Assembly: GCA_047291315.1 (NCBI GenBank)
Contig: JBDPYZ010000001.1
Span: 124,001-188,000 of the forward strand
From: Arsenophonus fragariae
GTDB taxonomy: Bacteria; Pseudomonadota; Gammaproteobacteria; Enterobacterales; Enterobacteriaceae
DNA length: 64,000 bases
Direction of reading: 5' to 3'
A program made the position numbers and the translations under genes. The notes under the pieces were generated by a model, which did no database searches, had not been told where the DNA came from, and saw only the letters and a program-made list of their open reading frames with translations. Every line of letters begins with the position of its first letter. The first letter of the stretch is position 1. This document shows positions 20,800 through 31,497 of this stretch, piece after piece.

Positions 20800-21463
20800 T
20801 CACAGAAAATCTGTTTGGGCGGTTAATCTTACCTTTTGTTCCTCCATTAAAAATGCCCCATCACTATAGTCAATATAAGCTATCTTGTGATTGTTGTTTT
20901 CTAATTTTACTATTCCTGTAATTGAATATAGATAGTTATTTTTCGTTTTCAGGCTAAGCGTCATATTTTGTTTCGGTTGTAAATAAATATGATTAATTCA
21001 AGTCTGTTGTCGGATTTTTAAGCTATTTTAGGAGCTATTTGGTGAAGAAAGTAATGTCAACGCGTTATTATTAGTCAGTTTACGTTTTGTGGTGGCTGCT
21101 AGAAATATTCAACGCAGGTATTTATTCATAGTTGTAATTGCATTAATGGTTTTTCGTGACTAATATTGTGTTTGCTATAATTTATATTAGGTATCGGAGG
21201 TAAAAGTAAGCACTCATTTTCAGATTGATGAATGCGATTTCCTTTACTATCGTGGAATTCAGCATTGCCCTGTAAAACCAAATTAATGATATCTATATTG
21301 GGATAGCTTTTGGCTCGATAATTTATCGATTTAATACTCACAAAGTGCCGTAATGGGTAAAATCAGGATCAAAATAGTGGCCAAAAGAGAAAGTATACTT
21401 TGCTTGTAGCCAACAAAAATCAGCATGATCACACTCTTTTTCTATTTTAGGAATAATTATCAT
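20800..21463 (-). pseudogene. yhaK: Broken pirin-like YhaK
   Basis: Remnant of the redox-sensitive bicupin YhaK. The N-terminal piece has DHADFCWLQAKYTFSFGHYFDPDF, then comes a frame with SYPNIDIINLVLQGNAEFHDSKGN (21126-21341). The C-terminal part (LYSITGIVKLENNNHKIAYIDYSDGAFL) is separated by stops. It is divergent from yhaJ, as in E. coli. Confidence 0.82.
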
Positions 21464-21580
21464 AGTGATTTTATCTTTCAGATAATCTATTATGAAAAAT
21501 AATAATTAACTAGACGAAAAATTATTAGCTAGTTAATCTGAGCTAAACATTCAAATAAAATTTTTTGATTGAGATATTTT

Positions 21581-22276
21581 ATGAGTAAAGAGCGTGCACT
21601 AACATTAGATGAGTTACGCGTAATGAATGCCATTGACCGACGCGGAAGTTTTGCATCAGCAGCTGATGAATTGGGTAAAGTCCCTTCTGCCTTAGAGTTT
21701 TTTCCTTTAGTCAATAAATTAGCACAAAAATCGGAAACTCAGCTCTCTTTATTAACTGAAGTATTAGCGGGTGCATGGGAATGTTGAGAAACTGGTAAGG
21801 CAGATATTGTTATTGCGCCTGATTTGCATTTTTCACCTGAAATCAATATCGTTTACTTTGTACTATTAATAATATTTATGTTGCCAGTCCTGAGCATCCT
21901 ATTCATCTAGAGCAAGAGTCACTTTTCGACATGACATGGATTAAATATCGTGGGATTGCCATTGCAGATACAGCCAAAGAACGGCCAATTTTAACAGTAC
22001 AGTTATTAGATAAACAGCAGAGATTAACAGTAAGTTAGATTGATGAAAAACGTCGTGCTTTATTAGCGGGTTTAGGTGTTGCGACTATGCCTTATAAGTT
22101 GGTTGAAAAAGATATTGAAGAGGGGGCGATTACGTGTTGTCGGATCAAAATATAGCCAAGAGACTAATATTATTATGGCTTGGTATCGTGGCAAAATTGG
22201 TGAAGTTAAATTTTGGTGCTTGTGGCAAATTTTGCAGTTGTTTAATAGTGATCACTATACCGAGCATTTATCATAA
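21581..22276 (+). pseudogene. yhaJ: Broken LysR regulator YhaJ with in-frame deletion
   Basis: LysR-family regulator. The start KERALTLDELRVMNAIDRRGSFASAADELGKVPSAL is well conserved but jumps directly to FFPLVNKLAQKSETQLSLLTEVLAGAWE. About 75 residues (end of the HTH and the linker helix) have been lost without a frame change. After residue 72 stops appear, although similarity (IVIAPDLHFSPEI, KYRGIAIADTAKERPILTVQLLDKQ, IIMAWYRGKIGEVKFWCL) continues to 22276. Confidence 0.87.
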
Positions 22277-22339
22277 ACAATATTCCGTTAAATTTCACTT
22301 ATGAGCGATGGTAAAATGATCGCTCATTTTTAAGTATTA

Positions 22340-22737
22340 CTATTTTTTACTTAAAAAGTGATCAATACTGAATTTGCCTGGTCTGATAATGGCTAATAGC
22401 ATATAGCTGCCAAGGATAGAGAGATCTTTTAAAAATATCAATTGGTTATCACCTTCGGCAAAGTTGAAGTGAAAAATAAAAGCGGTTAACAAGCTAAAAG
22501 CAATGGTAAAAATAGCTGTGGTTCGTGTTAAAAAACCGAATAGTACGGTAATCCCAACGTTAAATTCTAATAAAATAGTAAATGGCAGTAAAAATACAGG
22601 AACTCCCCATCGCATGCGTATATTGCTTGGTTGGTTTCAATATAACCACTACCAAGGTTAGCATATCGGGTAAAAATAAATAACAGTGGCATTAAAATAC
22701 GGGCCACTAGGATTGTGATATTCTCTATGTTTTTCAT
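22340..22737 (-). pseudogene. yqjF: Broken DoxX-family membrane protein YqjF
   Basis: N-terminal MKNIENITILVARILMPLLF in one frame and the rest (VPVFLLPFTILLEFNVGITVLFGFLTRTTAIFT...SIDHFLSKK) in another. One frameshift near 22615 separates them. The C-terminal ORF of 91 aa is otherwise undamaged. It fits E. coli order downstream of the yqjDEK genes. Confidence 0.83.
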
Positions 22738-22963
22738 ATTTATCTTTCTTAAGCATATAATATTTGAAGTAATGGATTTTTATCCATAGTGGGCGTTTGA
22801 CTGCTAGTCAAGAGCAGTTAATTGCTGTTTTATTTATAGTAAAGCCTACATTATTAAAAATCCTATCTAGGAAATTCAACCTATTATGCAAAAAATTGAA
22901 TGAATTAATGGAGAATAATTTTTTGTCTAAAGGAGTGAGTTATTCTTACGATTTGTGAATGGG

Positions 22964-23235
22964 TTACGCTTTTTTTGCTATCCCCCAGAGACCGATGGCT
23001 CTTCGACTAAGTCGGTAAAGTTTTTTAGGATGACGGATGTGATAGAGTGCAATTAATGAAAAACTAGCAATGACCAGTGGTTTGAAAGCTAGCATCTTTT
23101 GTCAGGTACGATCATAAGGTTCAGAATTGTTAACCAATGTTCATAAGTTGTTGATAGTGCATTACGCTGCTGCTGAATACTAGCTAATAGTTACTGCTTT
23201 TTTAATATCAATTGTTTCGTTTTATTCAGTTTCAT
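22964..23235 (-). pseudogene. yqjK: Broken YqjK
   Basis: Remnant of the small membrane-associated protein YqjK. The start MKLNKTKQLILKKQ is followed by a stop, then LLASIQQQRNALS (family motif) and later fragments in other frames. Position right after yqjE matches E. coli. Confidence 0.7.
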
Positions 23236-23236
23236 G

Positions 23237-23590
23237 CTAATTCTGTTTTAGATGTTTGATATCCTGTTTTAATTGTTTACGGGTTGCCGCTAATAGAGGC
23301 GTGCTATGGGCTATTTTTAATGTCCAGCAAGTACCTAATAACGCTAGGATAAGTAAAATAGCAGTTGTAATAGCAACGACTTGTATACGATAGGCGGGAT
23401 CAACCATAAGAAAAACTAATACCAGAAAACTCATAAAACCAAATGTGATCAATAGTAACGTGGTACCAGCTAATAAAATCAGTTGGACAAAGGTTTGCTT
23501 TTCTTGTTCGAGTTCGACTGCAACGAGTTGCAGTCGTGTCTCAACCATATTAATGAGAATAGAACCTATCCGTTGTAAGGTACTTAGCAA
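23237..23590 (-). CDS. yqjE: Inner-membrane protein YqjE
   Basis: Phage-holin-3_6-type membrane protein, function unclear. Two adjacent transmembrane segments lie at about residues 36-60 (LILLAGTTLLLITFGFMSFLVLVFLMV) and 72-92. The amphipathic N-terminal VETRLQLVAVELEQEK and the C-terminal basic tail are conserved. No ATG exists: the frame is open upstream to about 23628, and the TTG at 23590 is the only clear alternative start, with a poorly spaced SD. Translational coupling to yqjD, whose stop lies about 40 bases upstream, is likely. Confidence 0.75.
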   Translation of the reverse strand: MLSTLQRIGSILINMVETRLQLVAVELEQEKQTFVQLILLAGTTLLLITFGFMSFLVLVFLMVDPAYRIQVVAITTAILLILALLGTCWTLKIAHSTPLLAATRKQLKQDIKHLKQN

Positions 23591-23630
23591 GCCTTTAGCC
23601 GGTCCATCTGGATGCTGATTTTCTTGCGTA

Positions 23631-23931
23631 TTAACGTTTAGCTAGTAAAATGCCTAATACTAGCCCGACAGCGGCACCAACATCAACATCCATCCATCCA
23701 TGGATTTTCATGTACATAATCATCAGCACGGCCAGCAGCTTTCTTGGTTTGGTGAATAATTTTTCCGCTTACATCACTCAGTTTTTGGCGAAAATCGTTT
23801 AACGTTTTTTCTGTTTTACGGCGAATTTTGTCAATTTCTGCTTTGGACTTATTTTCTGTATTGTTCAAAACTTCTTCCAAAGAATCAGCTAATGATTTTA
23901 ATTCTGAACGTAGGTTTTCGGTATTTTTCAA
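23631..23931 (-). pseudogene. yqjD: YqjD, frame broken at a tetranucleotide repeat
   Basis: ElaB/YqjD-type tail-anchored ribosome-associated protein. The TTG at 23931 after GAGG gives the family start KNTENLRSELKSLADSLEEVL. A helical domain follows, then ADDYVHENPW. At 23687-23700 a (CATC) repeat, read as GGAT on the coding strand, puts the frame out and ends it at 23683. Removing one 4-base unit restores MDVDVGAAVGLVLGILLAKR, the membrane anchor and natural end at 23631. The only lesion is thus one repeat unit. Confidence 0.8.
23687..23700. repeat. CATC tetranucleotide repeat in yqjD
   Basis: Three and a half units of CATC. The unit is not a multiple of three, so slipped-strand changes switch the reading frame of yqjD. 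Confidence 0.85.
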
Positions 23932-24155
23932 AACGTTAACCTCTTCAATAAAGATTGTTAATTTTTCACACACTTAATGCTTAGATAATAGTAAAAGATC
24001 TAATAAAATCAATCTATATTTCATTTAGGATAATTTAAAAATTTGTTATATTGATATACAAAAATAATTATATCGGTATGAAAATTTAATAAAAAGTTTG
24101 ACTGAAAGATATGCTGTTACCAGGAAAGAATGCAACAGCATAAGTTAGGTTGGAT

Positions 24156-24824
24156 TTATGGATTACGGCGATTAAACTTTTTCTTTAGTACTACGGTTAT
24201 AGTGCCTATTAGGCCAATAAAAAGCAAAATAACCGGGATCAGCATCAAAATACTCATGATTTGGCGTTCGTAGTATTGAAAGAGTGGGCTCTTACCGAAT
24301 ACATAACCAATAGTGGTTAAAATCAGTACCCAAAGTAACCCACTAAGCCAATTAAAAAACTGGAAACGTCCATTGGGTAAACCGGATAGGCCGGCTATGG
24401 TGGGTAGGATTGTCCGGATAAAAGCAAGAAAACGGCCAATAAGCAGGGCTGCCAAGCCATGGCGATGGAAAAGACCATAGGCACGTTGGTTATAATGTTC
24501 AGGTAAATGAGAGAGCCAGCTTTTTACGATTTTATTGTTTCCTAGCCATTTACCTTGAAGATATCCTATCCAGCAACCCAAACTGGTACCTGCGGTTAAG
24601 ATAATAATTGTCAAAGGATAATTGATAGTGCCTTTGGCTATTAGAACTCCTACTAGGATGAGCAAACTGTCACCAGGTAAAAAAGTGGCAGGTAATATTC
24701 CATTTTCCAAAAATAATATTGCAAATAATATAATGTAGATAGCCCATACTAATGAAGGATTCATTAGCATATTGTAATCTTGATGCCAGAGAGCAAAAAA
24801 AAGTTCTTTAACTAATTCCATCAA
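24156..24824 (-). CDS. yqjA: DedA-family membrane protein YqjA
   Basis: DedA-family inner-membrane protein required for proton-motive-force maintenance and alkaline or drug tolerance in E. coli. At 222 aa it matches the family. It has ENGILPATFLPGDSLLILVGVLIAKG, the amphipathic re-entrant region with GRFLAFIRTILPTIAGLSGLP (conserved Arg/Gly motif) and a basic C-terminus. Two in-frame ATGs (24824 and 24821) are possible starts. mzrA, which follows in E. coli, is absent. Confidence 0.95.
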   Translation of the reverse strand: MMELVKELFFALWHQDYNMLMNPSLVWAIYIILFAILFLENGILPATFLPGDSLLILVGVLIAKGTINYPLTIIILTAGTSLGCWIGYLQGKWLGNNKIVKSWLSHLPEHYNQRAYGLFHRHGLAALLIGRFLAFIRTILPTIAGLSGLPNGRFQFFNWLSGLLWVLILTTIGYVFGKSPLFQYYERQIMSILMLIPVILLFIGLIGTITVVLKKKFNRRNP

Positions 24825-25080
24825 GTGTTCCTAAATACTGTTATCTATAAATCTAATTGGCAGTTATTACCTCTTATTAGAGATAATGAGATCCTAGTTA
24901 AAAGGTTGTAGTAGAGCCTAATATATTAGATTCAGATATAAGTATAATATATTAGACTAATGAAATACTCTAACAAAATCATAAATAACTAAATAGTAAA
25001 TTTTTCGGTGAAATTGACTTTCTATTTAATATTGTGTTTTTTTACAATTCGTGAAATAGATTTACCTAATATCTTGTCTT
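24825..25080. other. AT-rich spacer between yqjA and alx
   Basis: No reading frame or RNA gene seen. It contains a TATATTAGA..TCTAATATA-like imperfect repeat (about 24920-24958) and must hold promoters for the diverging yqjA and alx genes. Confidence 0.4.
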
Positions 25081-25240
25081 TTGCTAGCAGATCTTTTATT
25101 TTATTAGCTAGCAAAGGGGAGTAAATTCTTTAGCCGGTTTATCGTCATTACGGTGTTATGCACCTGGTAACCGGGTATCACAGGTGGATATCAAAGTAAC
25201 TTTTGTGTTGTAAGGGAGACCTTGCCAGTGGGCAAGGTTT
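25081..25240 (+). promoter_or_regulatory. yybP-ykoY (manganese) riboswitch of alx
   Basis: Leader of alx. It begins with a stem TTGCTAGC/GCTAGCAA (25081-25088, 25107-25114), followed at once by AAAGGGGAGTA, the hallmark of the yybP-ykoY aptamer. The second conserved element AGGGAGACCTTGCC with the stem ACCTTGCC/GGGCAAGGT lies near 25211-25233. In E. coli the same leader class senses Mn2+ and alkaline pH. Assigned from motif similarity, not from a covariance search. Confidence 0.75.
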
Positions 25241-25274
25241 ACTTGTGGTTTGAGTTAATGAAATAGAAATCTAT

Positions 25275-25332
25275 GAAGACTAAAATGGATTATAACGGCT
25301 GAGTCTTCTGTGGGGATCGGCCGTTTTTCGTT
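25275..25332 (+). promoter_or_regulatory. Terminator/antiterminator pair before alx
   Basis: AACGGC (25294-25299) pairs with GCCGTT (25320-25325), followed by TTTTTCGTTTTT: an intrinsic terminator upstream of the SD. GAAGACT (25275-25281) can instead pair with AGTCTTC (25302-25308), enclosing the terminator's 5' arm. Such mutually exclusive stems fit a riboswitch expression platform. Confidence 0.6.
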
Positions 25333-25345
25333 TTTAGGAGCTAAA

Positions 25346-26290
25346 ATGCATTCTGTTGGTACTCCCGTATTATGGGCAATCTTTACTGTCGTTATTGCGG
25401 TTATGTTGCTTATTGATATTAAGCATAAGGGAAGAGAAATAGTAGTAAGACAAGCTATTATATGGAGTTTGGTTTGGATTAGTTTGGCGTTATTGTTTGC
25501 CTTAGGTTTATGGCTTTATTTTAAACAGACAACTAGCTTAACGATTGCTAACCGCCAAACAATGACTTTTTTAACCGGTTATTTACTGGAAAAAGCATTA
25601 GCTGTTGATAATGTATTTGTTTGGTTAATGTTATTTAATTATTTTTCAATTCCGGTGAATTTACAGCGCCGAGTCCTTATCTATGGTGTTTGGAGTGCGA
25701 TAGTCTTACGTACTATCATGATCTTTACAGGTAGTTGGCTAGTCTCACAATTTCATTGGATTTTGTATCTCTTTGGTATTTTTTTACTATTCACCGGTAT
25801 TAAAATATTCTTTGTTAAAGAAAATGATCAATCGATTGATAAAAAATTATTAGTAAAATGGGTAGGTTCTCATTTACGCATGACAAATACTTTATATGGT
25901 GAGCGTTTTTTTATTCGTCAACAAGGTATTTTATTTGCTACTCCTTTGATTATGGTATTAATTTTAGTTGAGATTAGTGACATTATTTTTGCAGTGGATA
26001 GTATTCCTGCTATTTTTGCAGTAACAACGGATCCTTTTATTATATTGACTTCAAATATATTTGCGATTTTAGGCTTGCGGGCGATGTATTTTGTCTTATC
26101 GGGTATTGCTGAAAAATTCTCTATGCTAAAGTACGGGCTATCTATTATCTTAATTTTCATTGGCATAAAAATGTTATTAATAGATATATTTTATATTCCA
26201 ACCGCTGTTTCGCTGAGTATTGTTGCGGGTATTTTAACATTAACCATGTTCATGAATCATATTGTTAATAAATATAAAAAACATATTTAA
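25346..26290 (+). CDS. alx: TerC-family manganese exporter-like Alx
   Basis: Polytopic inner-membrane protein of the TerC family, linked to Mn2+ homeostasis and alkaline response. The ATG at 25346 is chosen for its SD (GGAG at 25337) and the family start VGTPVLWAIFTVV; the longer frame from 25310 would run through the terminator. At 314 aa it has nine or so membrane segments. The conserved acidic motifs EKALAVDNVFVWLM and LVEISDIIFAVDSIPAIFAVTTDPFI are complete. Expression is probably set by the riboswitch in front of it. Confidence 0.95.
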   Translation: MHSVGTPVLWAIFTVVIAVMLLIDIKHKGREIVVRQAIIWSLVWISLALLFALGLWLYFKQTTSLTIANRQTMTFLTGYLLEKALAVDNVFVWLMLFNYFSIPVNLQRRVLIYGVWSAIVLRTIMIFTGSWLVSQFHWILYLFGIFLLFTGIKIFFVKENDQSIDKKLLVKWVGSHLRMTNTLYGERFFIRQQGILFATPLIMVLILVEISDIIFAVDSIPAIFAVTTDPFIILTSNIFAILGLRAMYFVLSGIAEKFSMLKYGLSIILIFIGIKMLLIDIFYIPTAVSLSIVAGILTLTMFMNHIVNKYKKHI

Positions 26291-26334
26291 TTACTAAATA
26301 ATAGCTTTAAATATTAGCACATTGTATCCCTTTA

Positions 26335-26362
26335 TATTGATTAATAATAGTAAAAAGGGATA
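26335..26362. terminator. Hairpin between alx and fadH
   Basis: Stem TATCCCTTT / AAAGGGATA with a 10-base loop, AT-rich on both sides. It could serve as a terminator for alx. Confidence 0.5.
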
Positions 26363-26628
26363 TTGTTATTATCTCTATTAGTCAAATTAATTTTGCTTGT
26401 TAATTTATCAATAAAAGAGTTAGTTAGATGTTTATCTGATAAAATTTTTTTATATATGATGGTATCTTTTTATACTGATTAACATAGATACAACATTTTA
26501 CAGTCATAAAAACAATTTGGAATGAATATAGGAAAAAACATATTGGCTCATTGTCTAATGCCGTACATGGAAGTTTAGTAAAGCAAAGACTAATTGGTTT
26601 AATCGGCGTATTTTAGCATGGCTTTGGC

Positions 26629-28452
26629 CTAATTGCTCATAATGATTTTTTTTGCGGCTATTGTTATAAGGCGTATCCCTTGATTAATAGCACGCCGAGC
26701 ATTCAGCTCTGCGGCGATATCAGCACCACTGATAATATGCGGTATATAGTGCCGGCTAAAGTACGAAGTGATTCTTGGCCAGCACAGATGATGACCTTAT
26801 CAACAGGTAAACACTTTTTTTGCTTGTTATGATAAATATGCAATCCCTGAACATCAATTTTATGGTAGTTAACACCATTCATCATAGTAACGTCGTGGCG
26901 TAGTAAGTTTAAGCAATGGATCCAGCCGGTTGTTTTTCCAAGTTGTTAACCAACACGTGTTGATTTTCGTTGTAGCAGATAAATCTTACGCGTAGAACAG
27001 GGGTGCTGTTCACTCTTAAGATAAATACCACCTGGTTTAGATATCGTTGTATCAATGTTCTATTGATGGGTAAAAACATCAATGTTTTGGCTACTTTTAT
27101 CTGTTTCTTGACAATGAACAGTAACATTTTTTAGTGTGAGTTGACTTGAAAGTAACGAATAGTTTCTTGGAATTTTATTTTACCGGGGGATTTGTTTAGC
27201 AAGATTTAGTTGGCCACCGCTCTGACATTCTTGCTCAAATAAAGGAATATGGTGACCATACTCTGCTGCTGTTATAGCAAATGATAATCCAGTGGGGCCT
27301 GCGCCGATAACCGCAATATTTTTTGGTTTTAATACTGGTTGGAAAAGAAAGTTTAATTCATGGCAAGCTCGTGGGTTAACTAAACATGATGCTTGTTTGC
27401 CAACAAATATCTGATCTAAACAGGCTTGATTACAAGCAATACAGGTATTTATGTCATCCGCACGATTTTCCGCCGCTTTAGTCATAAACTCTGAATCAGC
27501 AAGAAATGGCAGAGTCATAAAAATTAAATCAGCACAGTCGTCAGATAAAATCTGCTCAGCTACTTCAGGTGAATTGATGGGATTGGTGCAAATTAAAGGG
27601 ATTGAGATTTTTCCCATCAATTTTTTAGTGACCCAGGTAAAGCCTGTTCTTGGTACCATCATTGCAATAATCGAGATCCTCGATTATTGCTAGCCTATAC
27701 CTGTATTGATCATCGATGCTTCTGCAATTTCGATTGCTTTTGCTAAGTGCTCAATCTCACCCCAGTTGGATCCTTTTTCAATTGAATCAAGCATAGATAG
27801 TAGGTAGATAATAATAAAATTATGTCCTACTCGTTGTCTAACAGCTTTAATAGCTTCAATTGGAAATCGGATCCGATTTTGATAACTACCTGCCCATAGA
27901 TCATTACGATGATTAGTAGATTTAGTAATAAATTGGTTAATCAAATAATCCTTTTAACCCATAGTTTCTATACTATCATAGCCAGCTAGCAAAGCAAGTT
28001 AGTGCAATGGGAATAGTCTTCAATTGTTTGTAAAATTGCAGTATGACTGAGTAGTTAGGCAAAAAGGGATTAATATTAGCTCGTAATGCACTGGGTGTAA
28101 TTGGATCAGGATGGTAACTATAACGGCCAGCGTGAAGGATTTGTAAGGCGATTTTTCCCCCCCTGCTTGATGAACAGTATTAGTAATCTTTTGATGGTGG
28201 ATAATTTGTTTCTTACTAATTAGGGTTGCTCCATCTTTGGTTAGACTGCCAGGGCGATTAGGGGAGATGCCGCCGGTAATAATTAATCCAATATTATTTT
28301 GCCCTGTCTGCAGAGAACTTTGCTAACCTAGCACTAGCTTGAGGATGCTCTTCTAGTCCAGTATGCATAGAGCCCATAATTACTCTATTTTAAAATTGAA
28401 TATAACTTAAGTCTAATGGCTTAAATAGATGAGGAAAGAAACGCATATTCAT
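26629..28452 (-). pseudogene. fadH: Broken 2,4-dienoyl-CoA reductase FadH
   Basis: Remnant of the FMN/FAD/4Fe-4S enzyme for unsaturated fatty acid oxidation. Readable on the minus strand: start NMRFFPHLFKPLDLSYIQF, IMGSMHTGLEEHP, LWAGSYQNRIRFPIEAIKAVRQRVGHNFIIIYLLSMLD, and a 160-residue open piece (27180-27662). That piece has the Fe-S cysteines TCIACNQACLDQIFVGKQASCLVNPRA and the FAD motif IAVIGAGPTGLSFA. The NADPH part and the end are scattered over frames. At least six lesions. Confidence 0.9.
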
Positions 28453-28966
28453 TTTCCTTATGATGGGTTCTTAGTATTGGATTATTGTTTTACTTAATAG
28501 CCAATTGCAATGTAAATTGTAGAAATATTATCTCAATTTAACCTATATTAATAGTTGAAAGAATATATTCTAGTTATTTATTTTTTATTTAAATCTAGAA
28601 AAAATTATTAACCTTACAATATCGAAATTTCTATTTTTTTAAAATATATGTATTTTTATACAGTTTATTATAATTGGTTAAATATGATAAAATTTTAAAT
28701 TTTCATTGTTATTCATTATAAATGATTAAAAATTTATGATAAGTAAACAATAAATGGAAAAAAGGTATGTGACATTTTATAAGTTATAAGAAGTAATAAT
28801 AATTGATAGGGAATAGTTATATGCAACTATACTCGGATAAAATAAACGTTTACACTATATATTATTACATTGAAAATTATAGAAATTATTGAACTGGTTA
28901 TTTATAGATTTTGAGTTATTTTTCGTAAAATAATTTATTTTATCAGATTTTCATATAGGAGATAAT
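28453..28966. other. AT-rich region without genes
   Basis: Very AT-rich; only short fortuitous frames on either strand. A GGAG lies 8 bases before the LysR start at 28967. Confidence 0.5.
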
Positions 28967-29822
28967 ATGTTTTTCTCAAAAAGAGTTGAGCAATTTATAA
29001 CTATTGCCCAAAAAGGAACATTTAAAAAAGCGGTAGATGAGTTATGTATATCTCCTTCTTTCCTTAGTAAGGGAATGAAGGAAATAGAGGGGCAGTTAGG
29101 TGTTCAACTTTTTCGACACTCAGGAAGAGGAGCAAGATTAACTTATAATGGGAAAAATTATATCAAGAGTTATTTCCACATTATCAAGATGTAAGTGCTA
29201 CAACAAAAAAATTAATGTTAGATTTTTCTAGTAAAAAAGAGTCTGTTATTAATATAGCGACAGATGATGCTTATTTTCCTGATCTAGCATCAATAATATC
29301 AAAAATAGATTCAATTTAACCGGAAATTATTGTTGATATTAAGAAGTATTCTAATCATTTAATATCAGATATTATATGTCGTATTCAGGCAGATATTTTT
29401 ATTGGTTCAAGAAAAAATAGAATTTACCTGCTAATATTGAAGGTTTAGCACTATTTTCCAAGTTAGAGTTAGGTGCAGCTGAAAATATTATAAATAACTA
29501 TAAAGATAAAATAAAATTACTATTTAATAATATTATACAGACATAAAGTATATTGTTATCGAAAGATTTTGAATGAATAAAAAATCCATTAATAGATAAG
29601 CATAAAAAATATAATTTTAGTTCCAAGTATTGATGATATTTTCCAGATATTAGGCGATGGTAAAGGAATTTTATTTATTCCTAAATATAATAAAATATAT
29701 CATTATGTAAGCAACATAAAGTGAGTTTTGTTATTCATCCTGCACTTTTCAATATAGAATTTCGAGGTAAATTATATTATATAAGTTGAAAAAATAATCT
29801 TTACAATGGCTTATCGATTTAA
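28967..29822 (+). pseudogene. Broken LysR-family regulator
   Basis: N-terminal winged-helix domain is open for 75 codons (FFSKRVEQFITIAQKGTFKKAVDELCISPSFLSKGMKEIEGQLGVQLFRHSGRGARLT). The frame then shifts (ELFPHYQDVSATTKKLMLDFSS) and stops several times. Co-inducer-domain traces (SVINIATDDAYFPDLASIISKID, DIICRIQADIFIGSRK, IEFRGKLYYIS) run to 29822. No target is evident. Confidence 0.8.
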
Positions 29823-30324
29823 TATGATGTAATAAAAAATAGGGAATCTAATATTACACCAAAAATATATAATATGGTGGTTTTTCTGTATGAAGTTTTA
29901 TTTTTGTCTTATCTTCTGGTTTTTATTTAATTATCACATTTAATAAATGTTTATAATGTTTATTATTATCCTAATGATATTATAGATATATTATATTTAA
30001 ATAAAAAAATATAATAATTTTAGTTTAACGGCTATTTATTGGCGATTTTATGTCATGTAACCCTTGGTATAATACTCTTAATTGATTGTAAGGTAAAATT
30101 ATTTTATTAAGAAGGTTGATTTTGAGACTTATTATTTTCCTTGACGACTCATATTATTGGTGTTTAAAAAATAAAACTTTAGCTAGCTAAAATATTATAT
30201 TTTAAATAGCTTAGAAAAATAATAATTTTTTACGCGATAAGCAATCAATTGTTTAAATGATTTTTATGTTTTAAGATGTTAATAAATTTATTATTTAGCG
30301 CTTTTAAAACTACTATCCTTCATC
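29823..30324. other. AT-rich region without genes
   Basis: About 500 bases with no supported frame, repeat or RNA gene. Confidence 0.5.
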
Positions 30325-31260
30325 CTATAACGTTATCGCAAGGCAGTGATAAGCAGGGTTGGCTTGATTATCGAGCTTGATCATTGCGAGACGAACTTCT
30401 GATTTATTAATTTAACCTAAACTTTCCGCTACTGATAAATAATCAGTATAAATTTGAGGTGAGCCGGAGAAGAAGGCAAATTGCTTCCACTCTTTATACA
30501 TATAGTGTCCTGATGTGCTCGTGTAAAATGATTAGCTTCATCAGTGGCTATATCTGGTTTGGGATAAAATAGATTAAGTGTTGCAAGACTTTCAATCTCC
30601 ATCATTACGACATATTGATCCAGCCGATTTCCGCGTTAACTTTTTAACAGGCGAAATTTCCATCCTGGATAATCCTCTATTCGATGATGGTTTTCAGCAA
30701 TAAATATTTCAAAAGTTACTGCTTTAATCCCAGGCTGTAGTGCTAGATTATGGATCCCAATTACTCTGTCGATAGGCTCTTGGTTAGGTTGTTCCAGGTA
30801 GCGTGGGTCATAACAGACGGCGCTTTTTTTTATTTTTGGCCAGTAGTTGATAATCAGTGTAAATAGTTGGAATTTCACTAAAAGTACCATAATGTTGCGA
30901 TTCGGCAAGGATTTCATGCATTTTTGTGGTTGTTCTTGCCAGAATTGATTGGCTAATTCTGTTTTATTGCCGTCACTGGATTGATTACGATGTTCAATGC
31001 TGTCTATTTCAAACAGCATCAGATATTGTCCAGCTCGCTCGCCGCGGAGACCAAGCAATAGCGCCAACTAGGATAGCATGGAATATATGCACCTTTTTGG
31101 CGAACGAATGTTTCGAATTGCTCTGGTGTAATACCTGCCTCGGTGTTGATTGCAATGTAATACAGACTGAAAACGGGTATAGGGGGAAGTTATATTTTCT
31201 TTCCATTAATGATTTCCTTACATTTTGCTGCAGATAACCGGTTATGACCATTGCCAGACA
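30325..31260 (-). pseudogene. Broken two-domain alpha/beta-barrel protein
   Basis: Two tandem copies of a ferredoxin-like (dimeric alpha/beta-barrel) domain. Copy 1: VYYIAINTEAGITPEQFETFVRQKGAY...GERAGQYLMLFEIDSIEHRNQ. Copy 2: VIGIHNLALQPG, FEIFIAENHHRIEDYPGWKFRLLK, then RLDQYVVMMEIESLATLNLFYP. Each copy has the same order (a GIT/LQPG turn, an FIAENHHRIEDYPGWKFRLLK-type helix-strand, then GQYLMLFEIDS). The frame changes at least three times. Family exact identity unknown; such folds occur in monooxygenases and stress proteins. Confidence 0.6.
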
Positions 31261-31430
31261 TTATGTTATTGGACATCCAGTGTGATGTTCGTTGTACAAA
31301 TGATATGGTGTGCCATCCATAGTATTGGCTTCTACTTGACAATAACGGGTTATACATCTGTTGCGATAATGACGTTCCCACGTCTGTAAGTCATTCCGAA
31401 AAAATACGTCATCAAATAAATGGTCTTGAT
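31261..31430 (-). pseudogene. Unidentified coding remnant
   Basis: Frame reads DHLFDDVFFRNDLQTWERHYRNR, then CQVEANTMDGTPYHLYNEHHTGCPIT before a stop, directly upstream of the barrel-protein remnant. It looks like the end of a conserved protein, but I cannot name the family. Confidence 0.4.
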
Positions 31431-31497
31431 TTTTTTAATTGAACAAAGTTAATAAAATTGGGGATTAATAATGGATTCAACTAATATCGCTGCTTAT

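Noticed and set aside
25310..25345. Twelve-residue N-terminal extension of Alx
   Set aside because: It would run through the transcription terminator and lacks an SD; the ATG at 25346 has one and matches the family start.
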